Source of the DNA: Desulfoscipio sp. XC116 | GTDB lineage: Bacteria; Bacillota; Desulfotomaculia; Desulfotomaculales; Desulfallaceae | Direction: 5' to 3' | Length of the DNA stretch: 64,000 nucleotides | Assembly: GCF_039851975.1 (NCBI RefSeq) | Contig: NZ_CP156660.1 | Span: 2,857,035 to 2,921,034, forward strand | Shown: positions 26,567 through 35,836 of the stretch, piece after piece | Layout of the letters: every line of letters starts with the position of its first letter | How positions within the stretch are numbered: position 1 is the stretch's first letter | The notes under the pieces: generated by a model | The model's input: only the letters and a program-made list of their open reading frames with translations | Told to the model about the DNA's origin: nothing | Database searches by the model: none | Program-made: the position numbers and the translations under genes

Positions 26567-26632
26567 CAGGCTCAGGCTCAAAATCAGGCTTAGGCTTCAT
26601 GCTCATCATGCTCAAGCTCAAGCTCGAAGGCT
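26567..26632. repeat. Low-complexity GGCTCA/GCTCAA tract
   Basis: Degenerate 6-7 bp units (AGGCTC, AGGCTT, ATGCTC, AAGCTC) repeat about ten times just downstream of the DUF58 gene. There is no coding frame. Confidence 0.6.
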
Positions 26633-26644
26633 TCCTTTACCAGG

Positions 26645-27538
26645 CTACTTTTTCAAAACACCCAACCCGGGTAGAGTATACAGCAAAATCTCCGCCGGAG
26701 GCCGGCCTGTGTTAATCAAGAGACGGCGGGCGCCCCAGCGGCGGCAGCTTTGGTCCAGGGTACCGCATAACTGTTCCAGGCGGTCGGCATAATCCCGCAG
26801 CACCCCGGGAGTAAGGGACACATCCACCCGGGCGCCTGTCTCCGCGTCAACCAGCGTCAATTCCCCATCCCCCTGCGGTTCCAGTTCATCCGGCGCCAAA
26901 GTGTGCAGCAGCGTCACTGCCATACCGTGCCCGGCAGCCAGGCGCAGCATTTCTTCCACACCAGCGGTATCCAATAAATCCGACAACACATACAGGCCGG
27001 TCGCGCCCGGCATGGCATTTATCCCGATCCGCAGGCAACCGGACAGGTCGGTAACACCGCCAAAGGATATTTCCCCCAGCCAATTCCACAAGCGGGGCAG
27101 TGATCGGCGTGCTGTCATAGGTGAACATACCCGGACATCCGCATCTGCACCGGCCGCCACGGACAGGCGATCATGGCCCGCCAGCGCGCAAGTACCCAGT
27201 CCGGCCGCCAAACATAGTGCGTGATGCCCTTTATGACTTTCACCCTCGCCCCAATCCATGGATGCACTGGTGTCGATTAAAAAAAGCAGCTGTTCCTGCC
27301 GTTCGTCCCGGAACTCCTTAACGTAAAGGCGCCCTAAGCGGGCATAAGCCTTCCAATCCACCCGCCGAGGCTCGTCACCTGCTGTGTATTCACGGTAATC
27401 GGCAAACTCCACCGATCCGCCTTTAGCAGTGGAGCGGCGCGCACCCACATATCCATCCGTTACCGGACGCTGCCGCACTAACCGATAGCCTTCTAAACGG
27501 CTGAGCAGCTGGGATTCCAATAAAAATTGTTTATTCAC
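26645..27538 (-). CDS. DUF58 domain protein (MoxR partner)
   Basis: The 297 residues carry the DUF58 signature GSVEFADYREYTAGDEPRRVD (about residues 40-60) continuing WKAYARLGRLYVKEF, followed by a VWA-like fold with DTSASMDWG (about 88). DUF58 proteins are encoded next to MoxR ATPases and presumably act as the adaptor between MoxR and the membrane VWA proteins. GTG at 27538 lies behind AGGGTGATATAA. Unusually, it is separated from its neighbours by about 280 and 370 bp, and 31-bp inverted repeats lie in both gaps. Confidence 0.85.
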   Translation of the reverse strand: MNKQFLLESQLLSRLEGYRLVRQRPVTDGYVGARRSTAKGGSVEFADYREYTAGDEPRRVDWKAYARLGRLYVKEFRDERQEQLLFLIDTSASMDWGEGESHKGHHALCLAAGLGTCALAGHDRLSVAAGADADVRVCSPMTARRSLPRLWNWLGEISFGGVTDLSGCLRIGINAMPGATGLYVLSDLLDTAGVEEMLRLAAGHGMAVTLLHTLAPDELEPQGDGELTLVDAETGARVDVSLTPGVLRDYADRLEQLCGTLDQSCRRWGARRLLINTGRPPAEILLYTLPGLGVLKK

Positions 27539-27905
27539 TTATATCACCCTGACTAAGTATGGCATAACTTGCCAACAAAAAATTCCACGTATGTCTACAG
27601 TCGTTAAATTGTGTTCAACTATAGGCGATAACGATACGATATCGCTTTGCCCCAAAAACTACTGACGGAGCCTTTTACTCTATCCTGAAAAAAATACTAA
27701 CCGGAACATATTGTAAAAAACACTCAACAATATGCCTGTATATAAACCGGTAGGCTCTAAATAAGCCAATTTTTATCCTTCTGATGATGTCGCCACAGCG
27801 GCATGGAGGCCTGTTTTATTTTTAATAAAGATGACCGGCTCCTACCAACCGAATACCGTGCCCCGGCTCTAGATGGTATCCAGGTATATAAATACTAAAG
27901 TTAGT
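27539..27905. other. Gap between DUF58 and MoxR genes
   Basis: 367 bp without a gene. It holds an inverted repeat CATATTGT/ACAATATG (about 27706-27733), other short palindromes including ACCGG/CCGGT, and at its right end 31-bp repeat copy B. A promoter for DUF58 could lie here; I could not identify one with confidence. Confidence 0.4.
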
Positions 27906-27929
27906 TTAAGATAGTTTAAGCCTGACCCC
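27899..27929 (-). repeat. 31-bp dispersed repeat, copy B
   Basis: AGTTAGTTTAAGATAGTTTA followed by AGCCTGACCCC. On the minus strand it supplies the last codons of MoxR (VRLKLS-stop at 27906). Confidence 0.8.
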
Positions 27930-28931
27930 ATCTATAAGCTGGTCGGGGGTTACTCCCTCAGCAACGGCCTCAAAGTTTAAGAATAAGCGGTGTCGTAAAG
28001 CGGCCGCAGCCACCTGCCGCACATCTTCATATCCCGCGCTGGGGCGTCCGGACCAGAGCGCGTGAGCCCGCGCGCCCAGCAGCAGAGCCTGCAGGCCCCG
28101 GGGCCCCGAACCGCACCGTACAAACCGGCGCACCTCGGCTGTGGCTTCAGGACTATCGGGGCGGGTAGCCATAACAAAACGCACGGCATATTCCATAATA
28201 TCGCGCACCACTACCACCCGGCGCACTGTCTGCTGCCAGGCCGGCATTTCACCGGGCTCCAATACAACACCGATCCGGGGTTCCTCGACCCCGGTAGTCA
28301 GCTCACCGATAGCCAACAAATCCTCCGCCGATGGAAACTCCACCTGCACTTTAAACAAAAAGCGGTCCAGCTGAGCTTCAGGCAATGGATAAGTACCCTC
28401 CATTTCCAGCGGATTCTGAGTGGCCAGCACAAAGAAGGGCTCCGGCAACGGATAACCTGTGCCGCCTGCCGTTACGGTGCGTTCCTGCATAGCCTCCAGC
28501 AGCGCGCTCTGCGTTTTGGGTGTAGCCCGGTTAATCTCATCGGCCAGCAGAATATTGGCAAAAACAGGTCCGGGCGCGAAGCGGAAAGGCTCACCGGCGC
28601 TTTGCCCGTCATAAACCTGGGTGCCCGTAATATCAGCAGGCATCAGGTCCGGGGTAAACTGAATGCGCCGGAAGGTAAGCCCGGCTGCCTGGGCCACCGC
28701 CCGTACCAACGCGGTTTTGCCCAGTCCGGGCACTCCTTCCAGCAGCACATGTCCCCCGGCCAACATAGCCATAAGTACCTGCCGCACCACTCCGACCTGC
28801 CCCACAATAACCTTTCCAATGGCCTGCTCCAACTTTCGCAAGCGCACGGTTAACCCTTCCAGTGTCTGCTGTACATCAGCCGCCTGCTCTCCCGCAGGTG
28901 TTTCATTTACAGATACATGATCATTATGCAT
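27906..28931 (-). CDS. MoxR-family AAA+ ATPase
   Basis: A 341-residue MoxR protein: Walker A GVPGLGKTAL (about residue 67), Walker B NILLADEINRATPKTQSALL (about 127), sensor FFVLATQNPLEMEGTYPLPE and the C-terminal AAA lid. MoxR ATPases are chaperone-like activators of protein complexes, working with VWA-domain partners. The ATG follows GAGGAGAAG. The last six residues and stop are encoded by a repeat shared with the ABC permease gene 3' end (copy C), so the natural C-terminus may have been altered by that repeat. Confidence 0.9.
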   Translation of the reverse strand: MHNDHVSVNETPAGEQAADVQQTLEGLTVRLRKLEQAIGKVIVGQVGVVRQVLMAMLAGGHVLLEGVPGLGKTALVRAVAQAAGLTFRRIQFTPDLMPADITGTQVYDGQSAGEPFRFAPGPVFANILLADEINRATPKTQSALLEAMQERTVTAGGTGYPLPEPFFVLATQNPLEMEGTYPLPEAQLDRFLFKVQVEFPSAEDLLAIGELTTGVEEPRIGVVLEPGEMPAWQQTVRRVVVVRDIMEYAVRFVMATRPDSPEATAEVRRFVRCGSGPRGLQALLLGARAHALWSGRPSAGYEDVRQVAAAALRHRLFLNFEAVAEGVTPDQLIDGVRLKLS

Positions 28932-29022
28932 AAGCGACTTCTCCTCAACAGCAGCTAGCTTGCTGCCATCACTTTATTTAGAACTCATAATTTAAGCCAT
29001 TTAATATATCTATTATTGTTTA

Positions 29023-31074
29023 TCATTCCTCGCCCGCTTCACCCAGTACACTGAAATACTGCCAAACCAATTGTTCCATATCCGGAGGCAATGGCGCCCG
29101 GCTCAGGGAATCGTTGGCTTCGGCCATATACTGCCCGTATACCTCGTTATAGGGGCGCAGCGCCCCCAGAGTGGCAGGCGAGCTGTCAAGAGTAACTTCA
29201 CTGCCTTGCTCACCCTGTTGAAGCCGACCGGATACCCGGCTCTGCTCGCCACCGCTGTCCGGCGGAAACGGTGTATAGACCATTTCCAGCCCACCGCCGC
29301 CAAGCCCGGCACCCGTACCGCCGCTGCCCCGGCCACCCGCGCCGGTACCGCTGCCGCCACTCGTACCTCTGCCGCCGGCGCCCCCATCAGCGTCGGAACC
29401 GCTGCCGTCGCCATCGTTCGGATTGCTGCCGGATCCGGTATTATCGCCAGTACCGGAATAATTGGCAGAACCGCCCGAACCCAAGACAGCGCCACCTCCG
29501 GCGGCGGAACCGCCGCCGACCGCACCGTCTCCGCCGGAGCCAGTACCTCCGGCACCACCGTACTGGCTGCCGATACTACTTCCGCTTCCATTTCCGCCGG
29601 CAGCCATTCCGTAAGCACCGTTTGGACCGCTCCCCGCAAGACCGTGGGCCAGCCCAGCCAGGCTGGTGGAGGCGCTGCCCAGGGCATTACCGGCAGCCGC
29701 CGTTTCGGCCAGGCTTGTCAACACTCCGGCCAGTGTGTCTATCTCCGCTGAGAACGGACCGTTTAAACCTGACTGTCCCATACCGCTTGCTTTGTCAGCA
29801 CTGCCCGATGGCGTACCGGCCGCCCGGCTATCCCCGTCCGGCATAGCCCCGGCTGTGTCCCACAGCGCCCGGCGCAGCGAAGGATCTTGCACTGCACCCG
29901 CTGACTCGTACAGAGCGGCGGTCATTTTCTCCCTATCTTTCTCCCCGGCACTTGGTAAAGTTTCATTAAAAGCCTGCACCGCGCGATTAATTCCTTCCGC
30001 ATCGCCCCTTTTTATGGCCGCGGCAAGATCCCGCCAGTGTTTTTCTTGCTGCTTACCCCAAATTTCCGTCAAACGCTCAATATCCCGTGCCGCCGCCGTA
30101 CTTATAACACTGCGTGCCTCTTGCAAATCCCAACCGGCCCTTTCCAATTCATCGGCGGCCTGCCGCCGGTCGCTGGATTTCTTAATCTCCCGAGGCAATT
30201 CCGCAAGATTTTCCATTACTGTATCGGGCAATACATATTCCTCCCGGATTTTAAGGTCCTTAACCCTTTCCACCACCCGTCCGGCCTCTGCGGCAACCAC
30301 AGCCAGCGCCTCCCGCTCGGTCTGTCTTTGCGCCCAATAAGATGCCAGCGGATTGGGAACCAGCTGCATAGCCAGTACAACCCCCGCCAGCAAAGCCACT
30401 CCCCGCCAGTTGGACCACCAGGGCTCCGCCGGGTAAAAGGAAGGCCAATCGCCGGCCATGGCAATACAGGCGGCTGTACCCTTTTCCGCCGCAACCAGGG
30501 ACCAATTGTCCGCCGCGCCGGACTCCGATATCCTAAAAACGGTCACGGCGGCACCATCCAAAGCCAGCGAATCCGCCGTACGCACCACCGCCAGCGCGTC
30601 CGGGCGACAATGCAGCCGCATGGCCGCAATGACCAGTGCAGCCACACACCCGGCCAAAACGGCTGCTCCGAAGGGCAGAGCCGGGTATAACCACGATAGC
30701 GCCAGCACCACTCCGGCGGCCGCCAATCCCCAGAGCAGTATCAGACGTAAGCTTTCCAACCGGTAACGCATCACCACCAGACGTTCCAGCGGCAGCAAAG
30801 CCCCGGCCAGCGCAGGGTCGGGCCAGCGGGTTCGCTGTACGCCGGCCGGCTTGCCATTGTTTAGACCATGACGCGTAAGCGGCACCATCCCAGCCGGTTT
30901 TCCACTCCGCAAACCAGGCCTAACCCGTGAAAACACCGCAAACAAAGAGCGGATATCCACCCGCCGGGCCTTCCCTAAAGCTGATTTAACCCGAGAGAAC
31001 GCCCGGAAAAGACCATAATAACGTTTAGTAGTTGCCCGGTCCTTCTTTTGGCTGCCCGAAAGCATTATCATCAC
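29023..31074 (-). CDS. Membrane protein with long glycine-rich region, MoxR cluster
   Basis: 683 residues: a basic, Arg-rich N-terminus (~100 residues), two membrane helices at about 110-150 (LRLILLWGLAAAGVVLALSW, then FGAAVLAGCVAALVIAA) and another near 228-245. A charged helical, coiled-coil-like section (about 265-385) follows, then a ~190-residue Gly/Ser/Ala/Asn-rich disordered stretch (about 440-625) and a short ordered tail. MoxR clusters elsewhere often include a large membrane protein of this build (DUF4175-like), but I do not recognise a defined family. It lies between the ABC permease and moxR with ~70-90 bp gaps. The real start could be the internal ATG at VVMRYRLESL (about residue 101). 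Confidence 0.65.
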   Translation of the reverse strand: MMIMLSGSQKKDRATTKRYYGLFRAFSRVKSALGKARRVDIRSLFAVFSRVRPGLRSGKPAGMVPLTRHGLNNGKPAGVQRTRWPDPALAGALLPLERLVVMRYRLESLRLILLWGLAAAGVVLALSWLYPALPFGAAVLAGCVAALVIAAMRLHCRPDALAVVRTADSLALDGAAVTVFRISESGAADNWSLVAAEKGTAACIAMAGDWPSFYPAEPWWSNWRGVALLAGVVLAMQLVPNPLASYWAQRQTEREALAVVAAEAGRVVERVKDLKIREEYVLPDTVMENLAELPREIKKSSDRRQAADELERAGWDLQEARSVISTAAARDIERLTEIWGKQQEKHWRDLAAAIKRGDAEGINRAVQAFNETLPSAGEKDREKMTAALYESAGAVQDPSLRRALWDTAGAMPDGDSRAAGTPSGSADKASGMGQSGLNGPFSAEIDTLAGVLTSLAETAAAGNALGSASTSLAGLAHGLAGSGPNGAYGMAAGGNGSGSSIGSQYGGAGGTGSGGDGAVGGGSAAGGGAVLGSGGSANYSGTGDNTGSGSNPNDGDGSGSDADGGAGGRGTSGGSGTGAGGRGSGGTGAGLGGGGLEMVYTPFPPDSGGEQSRVSGRLQQGEQGSEVTLDSSPATLGALRPYNEVYGQYMAEANDSLSRAPLPPDMEQLVWQYFSVLGEAGEE

Positions 31075-31136
31075 CTCCTGGGAGTAAGATGCTACTGATA
31101 AGCACGCACAGATATATTAGCATATCTAAATAATAC

Positions 31137-31166
31137 AGTTAGTTTAAGATAGTTTAAGCCTGACCC
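31137..31166 (-). repeat. 31-bp dispersed repeat, copy C
   Basis: AGTTAGTTTAAGATAGTTTA followed by AGCCTGACCC, identical to copy B over 30 nt. On the minus strand it forms the last codons of the ABC permease, again VRLKLS-stop. Confidence 0.8.
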
Positions 31167-32157
31167 TGGCTATAAGCAGGCAGAGCAGTGCCAGGATCAC
31201 CTGGTTTAAAGCGAAACGGGCCCAAAAGGGCCAGACAGTCACCCCCCGGGGTTTTGACTTTTCCCGGACGGTTGTACCGCTGCCGGAGGAGGTGTAATTT
31301 GTGGCATAACCCATTTTCATAGCGTATTCGCGTGCCGCCTGGGGCTGGAACTGGCGCATTAATTCATCCATAAGCGAACTAACCAGGGGAATACCCCGGC
31401 CGGGACTGATTTCTCCCGCGCCCGGCATAGCATCTGCCAGTGCCGCCAGAGGACTCATATAAACATACCAGGGCACCTGGGGCAACTGGTAATCCGCCGG
31501 CCCGTCAGCGTAATACGGGCCGTCATAATTGTTGCCGGCAGCTACGATACCGGCTACCAGAGGTGTGCCGAAAATAAGCGTAAATACCAGCACCAGTGAT
31601 ACTATGGTGGCGGCCTGGCTGCGCCGCAGCAGAGAAGACAGACACAAGCCCAGCGCACCGTAGCCAAGTCCGGTCAAAAAACAAATTAACACAGCCACCA
31701 GCAATATACCCGGCGGCACCCCGCCGAACAGATACACCACGGCCAGCAGGGGCAGGGCCGCCAGCACCAGAAAAAGTAAATAAGCCAGCGAGGCCAGCCA
31801 CTTGCCCAGCACAATCCCGGTCAGGGATGCCTTGGTTACCAGCAGCAGATCATAAGTGCGCCGCTCCCGTTCGCCGCTGATAGCGCCGGCAGCCACGGCC
31901 GGAGCAATAAACGCCAGCAGCATCACCAGTCCAAACACCAGTATACTGTATAGGGAAAGGCCCACCTGGGGGGAAATATTACTGCTCCGATCCAAACTGA
32001 GCCAGAGAAAGGCCGCCGTGCCCATACTGAGCAAGCCCAAATATATGGAAAGCAAAACCGGGGACAGCCACCCCCTGGTGCGGGAACGCATTTCCTTGCC
32101 CAGCATGGGGGTTAATCCATTGCGCAGCCCGTCCCAATGTTTTTTCCAGCCATCCAT
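31144..32157 (-). CDS. ABC-2 type transporter permease
   Basis: The 337-residue protein has about six membrane helices, starting near residue 33 (LSPVLLSIYLGLLSMGTAAF), with the ABC-2 signature region AAGAISGERERRTYDLLLVT (about 90-109). It pairs with the ATPase immediately upstream, whose stop coincides with this start. The layout resembles GldF/NosY-type export permeases. The C-terminus VRLKLS is encoded by repeat copy C. The substrate is unknown; the context suggests export or envelope work together with the MoxR-VWA proteins. Confidence 0.85.
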   Translation of the reverse strand: MDGWKKHWDGLRNGLTPMLGKEMRSRTRGWLSPVLLSIYLGLLSMGTAAFLWLSLDRSSNISPQVGLSLYSILVFGLVMLLAFIAPAVAAGAISGERERRTYDLLLVTKASLTGIVLGKWLASLAYLLFLVLAALPLLAVVYLFGGVPPGILLVAVLICFLTGLGYGALGLCLSSLLRRSQAATIVSLVLVFTLIFGTPLVAGIVAAGNNYDGPYYADGPADYQLPQVPWYVYMSPLAALADAMPGAGEISPGRGIPLVSSLMDELMRQFQPQAAREYAMKMGYATNYTSSGSGTTVREKSKPRGVTVWPFWARFALNQVILALLCLLIARVRLKLS

Positions 32158-33080
32158 CAGCCATTCACCTCCCGGGCCAATTGAATAAATGTATCTTCCA
32201 GGCTTTGCTCCGTTTGCGCGTAATGCACCACCGGCAATCCCGCACCGATAATCTCCTTGAGCAGCAACGCTACATCATCGGCAGCGCCGCTAAGCTGAAA
32301 TTCCACCTGTTCCGGTAGGTTATTAATTATAGCCGCACCGGGCCAGCCTTTGATTATCTCCGCGGCCGCGTCTGCCGGGCCGTTGCTGCGCAGTATAAAC
32401 CGGCGCAGCCGGTCGCCTGCCAGTAAATCATTCAGCGGCCCCTGCCGCAGCAAACGCCCCTCGCTGATCATTCCCACATAAGTGCATAAATCAGCCAGCT
32501 CGGTTAATATATGGCTGCTAATAATAATGGTCTTGCCCAGCCGGCACAGCTCCCGCAAAATTTCCCTCATTTCCACCCGGGCCACGGGGTCCAGCCCACT
32601 GGCCGGCTCATCCAAGAGCAACACCTGGGGATCATGGATCAGTGACCGGGCCAGACACAAGCGCTGCTGCATACCCCGGGACAGCGTATCGACAAAAACA
32701 TCCCGTTTGTGCCCCAACTCCACCAGTTCCAACAAATCATCCCGCAGCTTTTGGGCAGTAACCCCGCGAATGCCATAGGCGGCGGCGTAAAACAGCAAAT
32801 ACTCTCCCACCCGCAAATCATCATAAACACCAAAGAAGTCGGGCATATAGCCTACCACTTCCCGAATGCCCCGGGGATCACGCAGCACATCCCGCCCGGC
32901 CACAGCGGCTTCCCCCGCATCGGGCCGCAAAAGACCGGCCAGTATGCGCAGGGTAGTGGTTTTACCCGCGCCGTTTTGGCCGATAAAGCCATATACAGCC
33001 CCCAGGGGCACTTCTAAATCCAATCCTTGCAAAGCTAAAGTCCGCCCGTATTTTTTAATCAATCCATTGGTTGAAATCAT
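32157..33080 (-). CDS. ABC transporter ATP-binding protein
   Basis: 307 residues with Walker A GQNGAGKTTT (about 34), signature LSRGMQQRLCLARSL (about 134), Walker B VLLLDEPASGLDPVAR and the H-loop ISSHILTEL. The C-terminal ~80 residues resemble the extension of DrrA/CcmA-type exporters. It overlaps the upstream gene stop by 4 bp (ATGA) and abuts the permease, so the three are translationally coupled. It powers the ABC-2 permease. Confidence 0.9.
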   Translation of the reverse strand: MISTNGLIKKYGRTLALQGLDLEVPLGAVYGFIGQNGAGKTTTLRILAGLLRPDAGEAAVAGRDVLRDPRGIREVVGYMPDFFGVYDDLRVGEYLLFYAAAYGIRGVTAQKLRDDLLELVELGHKRDVFVDTLSRGMQQRLCLARSLIHDPQVLLLDEPASGLDPVARVEMREILRELCRLGKTIIISSHILTELADLCTYVGMISEGRLLRQGPLNDLLAGDRLRRFILRSNGPADAAAEIIKGWPGAAIINNLPEQVEFQLSGAADDVALLLKEIIGAGLPVVHYAQTEQSLEDTFIQLAREVNG

Positions 33081-35836
33081 CTATTTCCACCCCCGTTAAC
33101 CCCCTCATAAGCCACCGTGGGGGTCAGAAAATAAAAACCCGTACCCTTCTTGGGGTCGCCCCCCGTTATACGCAGCAACACTTCACCGCTCGAAGCGGCA
33201 TAGTCACCGGTCAGGTTAAAAATACCGGAGCCCGACAAAGGCTGCCAAATATTTTTACCGGGGTGATATACCTCCAGCACTCCTTCCGGCACCGCACCCG
33301 GCCGAGCCGCCGGGGAACTCAACCCTTTGCCGTTACCCCCGGCGGCAAAATAGTCGAATTGAACCCCAATTTTATTTAAACTTGCGTCTGCGGGCAAGCG
33401 AGGCTTAAACCCCAGGGTAATGGAACCGCCCTCCATAATCCTCAAATTATCATGGCCAGACATGCCCCGTATTTGGGATTCCACCACCTCCGGCACCACC
33501 ATCCCGGCCGGGATGGCAAACGATCCCGCCGGCAGTTTGATTTCCGGCTCCAGTACAAGCACGGTTAAATAATGCGGCGGGCGGAAAAGTTCTTTAACCC
33601 CCAGATCGCCCCCCGGGCTGTCGCTCCAGGCCAGCACGGTCAGCGGCCAACCGGTTTCCACCGGGCCGCGGTGCAGAATGCCATCCCTACAATTATCCAG
33701 TAAGTTAGCCCACCGCTGTTCCGACACATCCAGCCGGCGATTAACCGAAGGCTCCGCGGACATGCCCTGTTTGGAGGCAACCGGCGGCCCGTCCGGATAC
33801 ATAAATACCTGCCAGGAAGACGGGCATTCAAAATCCGGGCAGGACTGACCGCCGGCATTATACCGGGGCACGCCGACTTCTATTTCCATTGTCGCCGAAC
33901 CACCCGGAGGCAGATCTCCCGCTACTTTATATCGAGAACCCAAAAACATCACCACGTGGTCCAACTGCATATTAGTTTTATTGTACACCCGGCCGGTTAT
34001 CTTATTCCCCTGCACATTTACAACCGCAGTCACATCGCGCATTATCTCAGCCAAATCATTATTTTGAAAGGCAAAAGCGCGCGTATGCCACTGAGAAGTA
34101 TCATTAAAATGCACCGACAGATCAGATCCTCTAATTACCGAATAAACAGGATTATCCTTTTCGCCCATGTATTCGGGGGAACGTCCGCCCTGAGGCAACA
34201 CCTGCACTGCCCGATCCGGTTCTTCCAGCGTAGCGGTAAAATTCGCAAGGGTGGGCGCAAAACATCCCACAGCTGTATAGCCCGTTAGCTGACCGTTTTG
34301 CCGATTGTCCACCACTTGCACAACATTAACCAGCACATTACCGCCGGTTCTGAGCATATAAAGATAAACCGCGCCGGTAAACAAAACGGCCAACAGCGGC
34401 ACTGCAAGCCAGGTATATTCCGGGCGTCCGTAACGGCGCAGCAGCCAGTAAACACCCGGCCCGGCTGCCGCTATAAAGACCAGCAGGAAAAGACCCACCG
34501 AGTGCCAGCCCGGGTAAACTGAAGCAGGTAAATTATCGGTCAAATGCATTAAATTACCCAACCGGTTTTCGCTGTAGTTGGCATCATAATTCCGCTGCTC
34601 CATGCTCGACATCGTTAAGAACTTCTTCCACAGGCCTTCCCCCAAAACCCCGGACTGCCAGGGAATCTGAGAAGGGCTAAAACCCAGCACAACTATTTGC
34701 CCGTACCCTACGCTAAAACTTTCCCCCAGAGCAAGTCCCGCCGGACCCCAGGACTTCCCGTCACCGGACAGGCGGGCCAGCGGCGCGGCAGCGGATGGGC
34801 CGGCAGTTACATTCAGCCAATCGGCCGCCGGGCCCCATGCTTTTTGCTGTCCTATTTGCTCCACATGCACTGCAACAGCACCGGCTGGCAGCGCAGATAG
34901 GGCGTCTTCAATTTCCAGCCCCCCGCTCACCGCCAGTATACCGCCACCTTTAACCCATTCATTGAGTACCTGGCGCTGTTCACTGTTTAATTCGACTGCT
35001 CCCCCGCCCGTTACCAGTATGGTGCTAAACGCGTTAAGTTCTCCCACCCGGCGGGGAAACAATTCACCGGTAAGCTGCAACACCAGCGGTATCCGGGGCG
35101 CCCCGTCGGGCATAATAAGACGCGCTCTTTCCAGGGCCGGAGGAATATCACCCAGTACTCCGATGGCACCGGGCAGTGGCCCGCTAACATTAGTCTTGGG
35201 CACTTTGGCAGTAATCCTGGCCAGTTCCTTATCGCCCGTTTGCCATACAAAATCGACCCGTTCACCGGACTCGTTCATGGGAAACCAGAGCGTCACTTTT
35301 TTTGTCCCGCCGGCAGGCAGCGAAATTTTTTCACCAAACGCAGCAGCGGGGAAATAACTGGTCACCGGCTGGGTACCGGACGGCGATCCGGGCGGGGGCG
35401 CATGCATAGACTTGTTATAATTGATAACCTGCAGCACTCCGGCCAGATCATGATCTCCGGTGTTTTCCACCTTCACCACGGCGGGTATGTACCGCCCCGG
35501 CACTCCTTTCCCCTGCCAGCCAATTTCAGCTTTCAGCTGCACGGGTTTGTCCGGCGCAGCGCCGGCGGCACCCGGCGGAATCAGTAATAAACATGTTAAA
35601 GCAACCACCAGCGCCATGGCCGGCCGTCTACCGACGATCTTTTTAAATACAGTTGCATGTGAAGGAAAGAAACTATCCCTTGACCTGCCTATTCCACCGT
35701 TATTGTTTAAAAGTACCGCGGGTTGTTTCGACCACCGTTTCGACCACCAGCCCCGGCGCCGGGCCCGCTCCGGCGCTCCGATGCTGCCAAACAGGCCGGC
35801 AAGCCGGTTTAGCAACCAATCAGCATATCCAGGCAA
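33077..35836 (-). CDS. Large secreted/membrane protein heading the ABC-MoxR cluster
   Basis: 919 residues from a TTG behind a good GGAGGTG. An Arg-rich leader of about 70 residues precedes a signal-peptide-like helix (MALVVALTCLLLIPPGAAGA). The extracytoplasmic part has beta-rich segments and a GATase-like stretch (ILVTGGGAVELNSEQRQVL, then GGGILAVSGG). Two membrane helices follow at about 440-490 (VGLFLLVFIAAAGPGVYWLL, LLAVLFTGAVYLYML), then a long C-terminal extracytoplasmic domain. The GATase-like plus transmembrane design recalls GldG-like partners of ABC-2 exporters. It is coupled to the ATPase by a 4-bp overlap. The long N-terminus before the signal is unusual, so an internal start is possible. 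Confidence 0.7.
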   Translation of the reverse strand: MPGYADWLLNRLAGLFGSIGAPERARRRGWWSKRWSKQPAVLLNNNGGIGRSRDSFFPSHATVFKKIVGRRPAMALVVALTCLLLIPPGAAGAAPDKPVQLKAEIGWQGKGVPGRYIPAVVKVENTGDHDLAGVLQVINYNKSMHAPPPGSPSGTQPVTSYFPAAAFGEKISLPAGGTKKVTLWFPMNESGERVDFVWQTGDKELARITAKVPKTNVSGPLPGAIGVLGDIPPALERARLIMPDGAPRIPLVLQLTGELFPRRVGELNAFSTILVTGGGAVELNSEQRQVLNEWVKGGGILAVSGGLEIEDALSALPAGAVAVHVEQIGQQKAWGPAADWLNVTAGPSAAAPLARLSGDGKSWGPAGLALGESFSVGYGQIVVLGFSPSQIPWQSGVLGEGLWKKFLTMSSMEQRNYDANYSENRLGNLMHLTDNLPASVYPGWHSVGLFLLVFIAAAGPGVYWLLRRYGRPEYTWLAVPLLAVLFTGAVYLYMLRTGGNVLVNVVQVVDNRQNGQLTGYTAVGCFAPTLANFTATLEEPDRAVQVLPQGGRSPEYMGEKDNPVYSVIRGSDLSVHFNDTSQWHTRAFAFQNNDLAEIMRDVTAVVNVQGNKITGRVYNKTNMQLDHVVMFLGSRYKVAGDLPPGGSATMEIEVGVPRYNAGGQSCPDFECPSSWQVFMYPDGPPVASKQGMSAEPSVNRRLDVSEQRWANLLDNCRDGILHRGPVETGWPLTVLAWSDSPGGDLGVKELFRPPHYLTVLVLEPEIKLPAGSFAIPAGMVVPEVVESQIRGMSGHDNLRIMEGGSITLGFKPRLPADASLNKIGVQFDYFAAGGNGKGLSSPAARPGAVPEGVLEVYHPGKNIWQPLSGSGIFNLTGDYAASSGEVLLRITGGDPKKGTGFYFLTPTVAYEGVNGGGNR

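Noticed and set aside
26645-28931. DUF58-MoxR as a composite transposon bounded by the inverted 31-bp repeats
   Set aside because: No transposase lies between the copies and a third copy lies in another gene of the same cluster, so a dispersed repeat is simpler.
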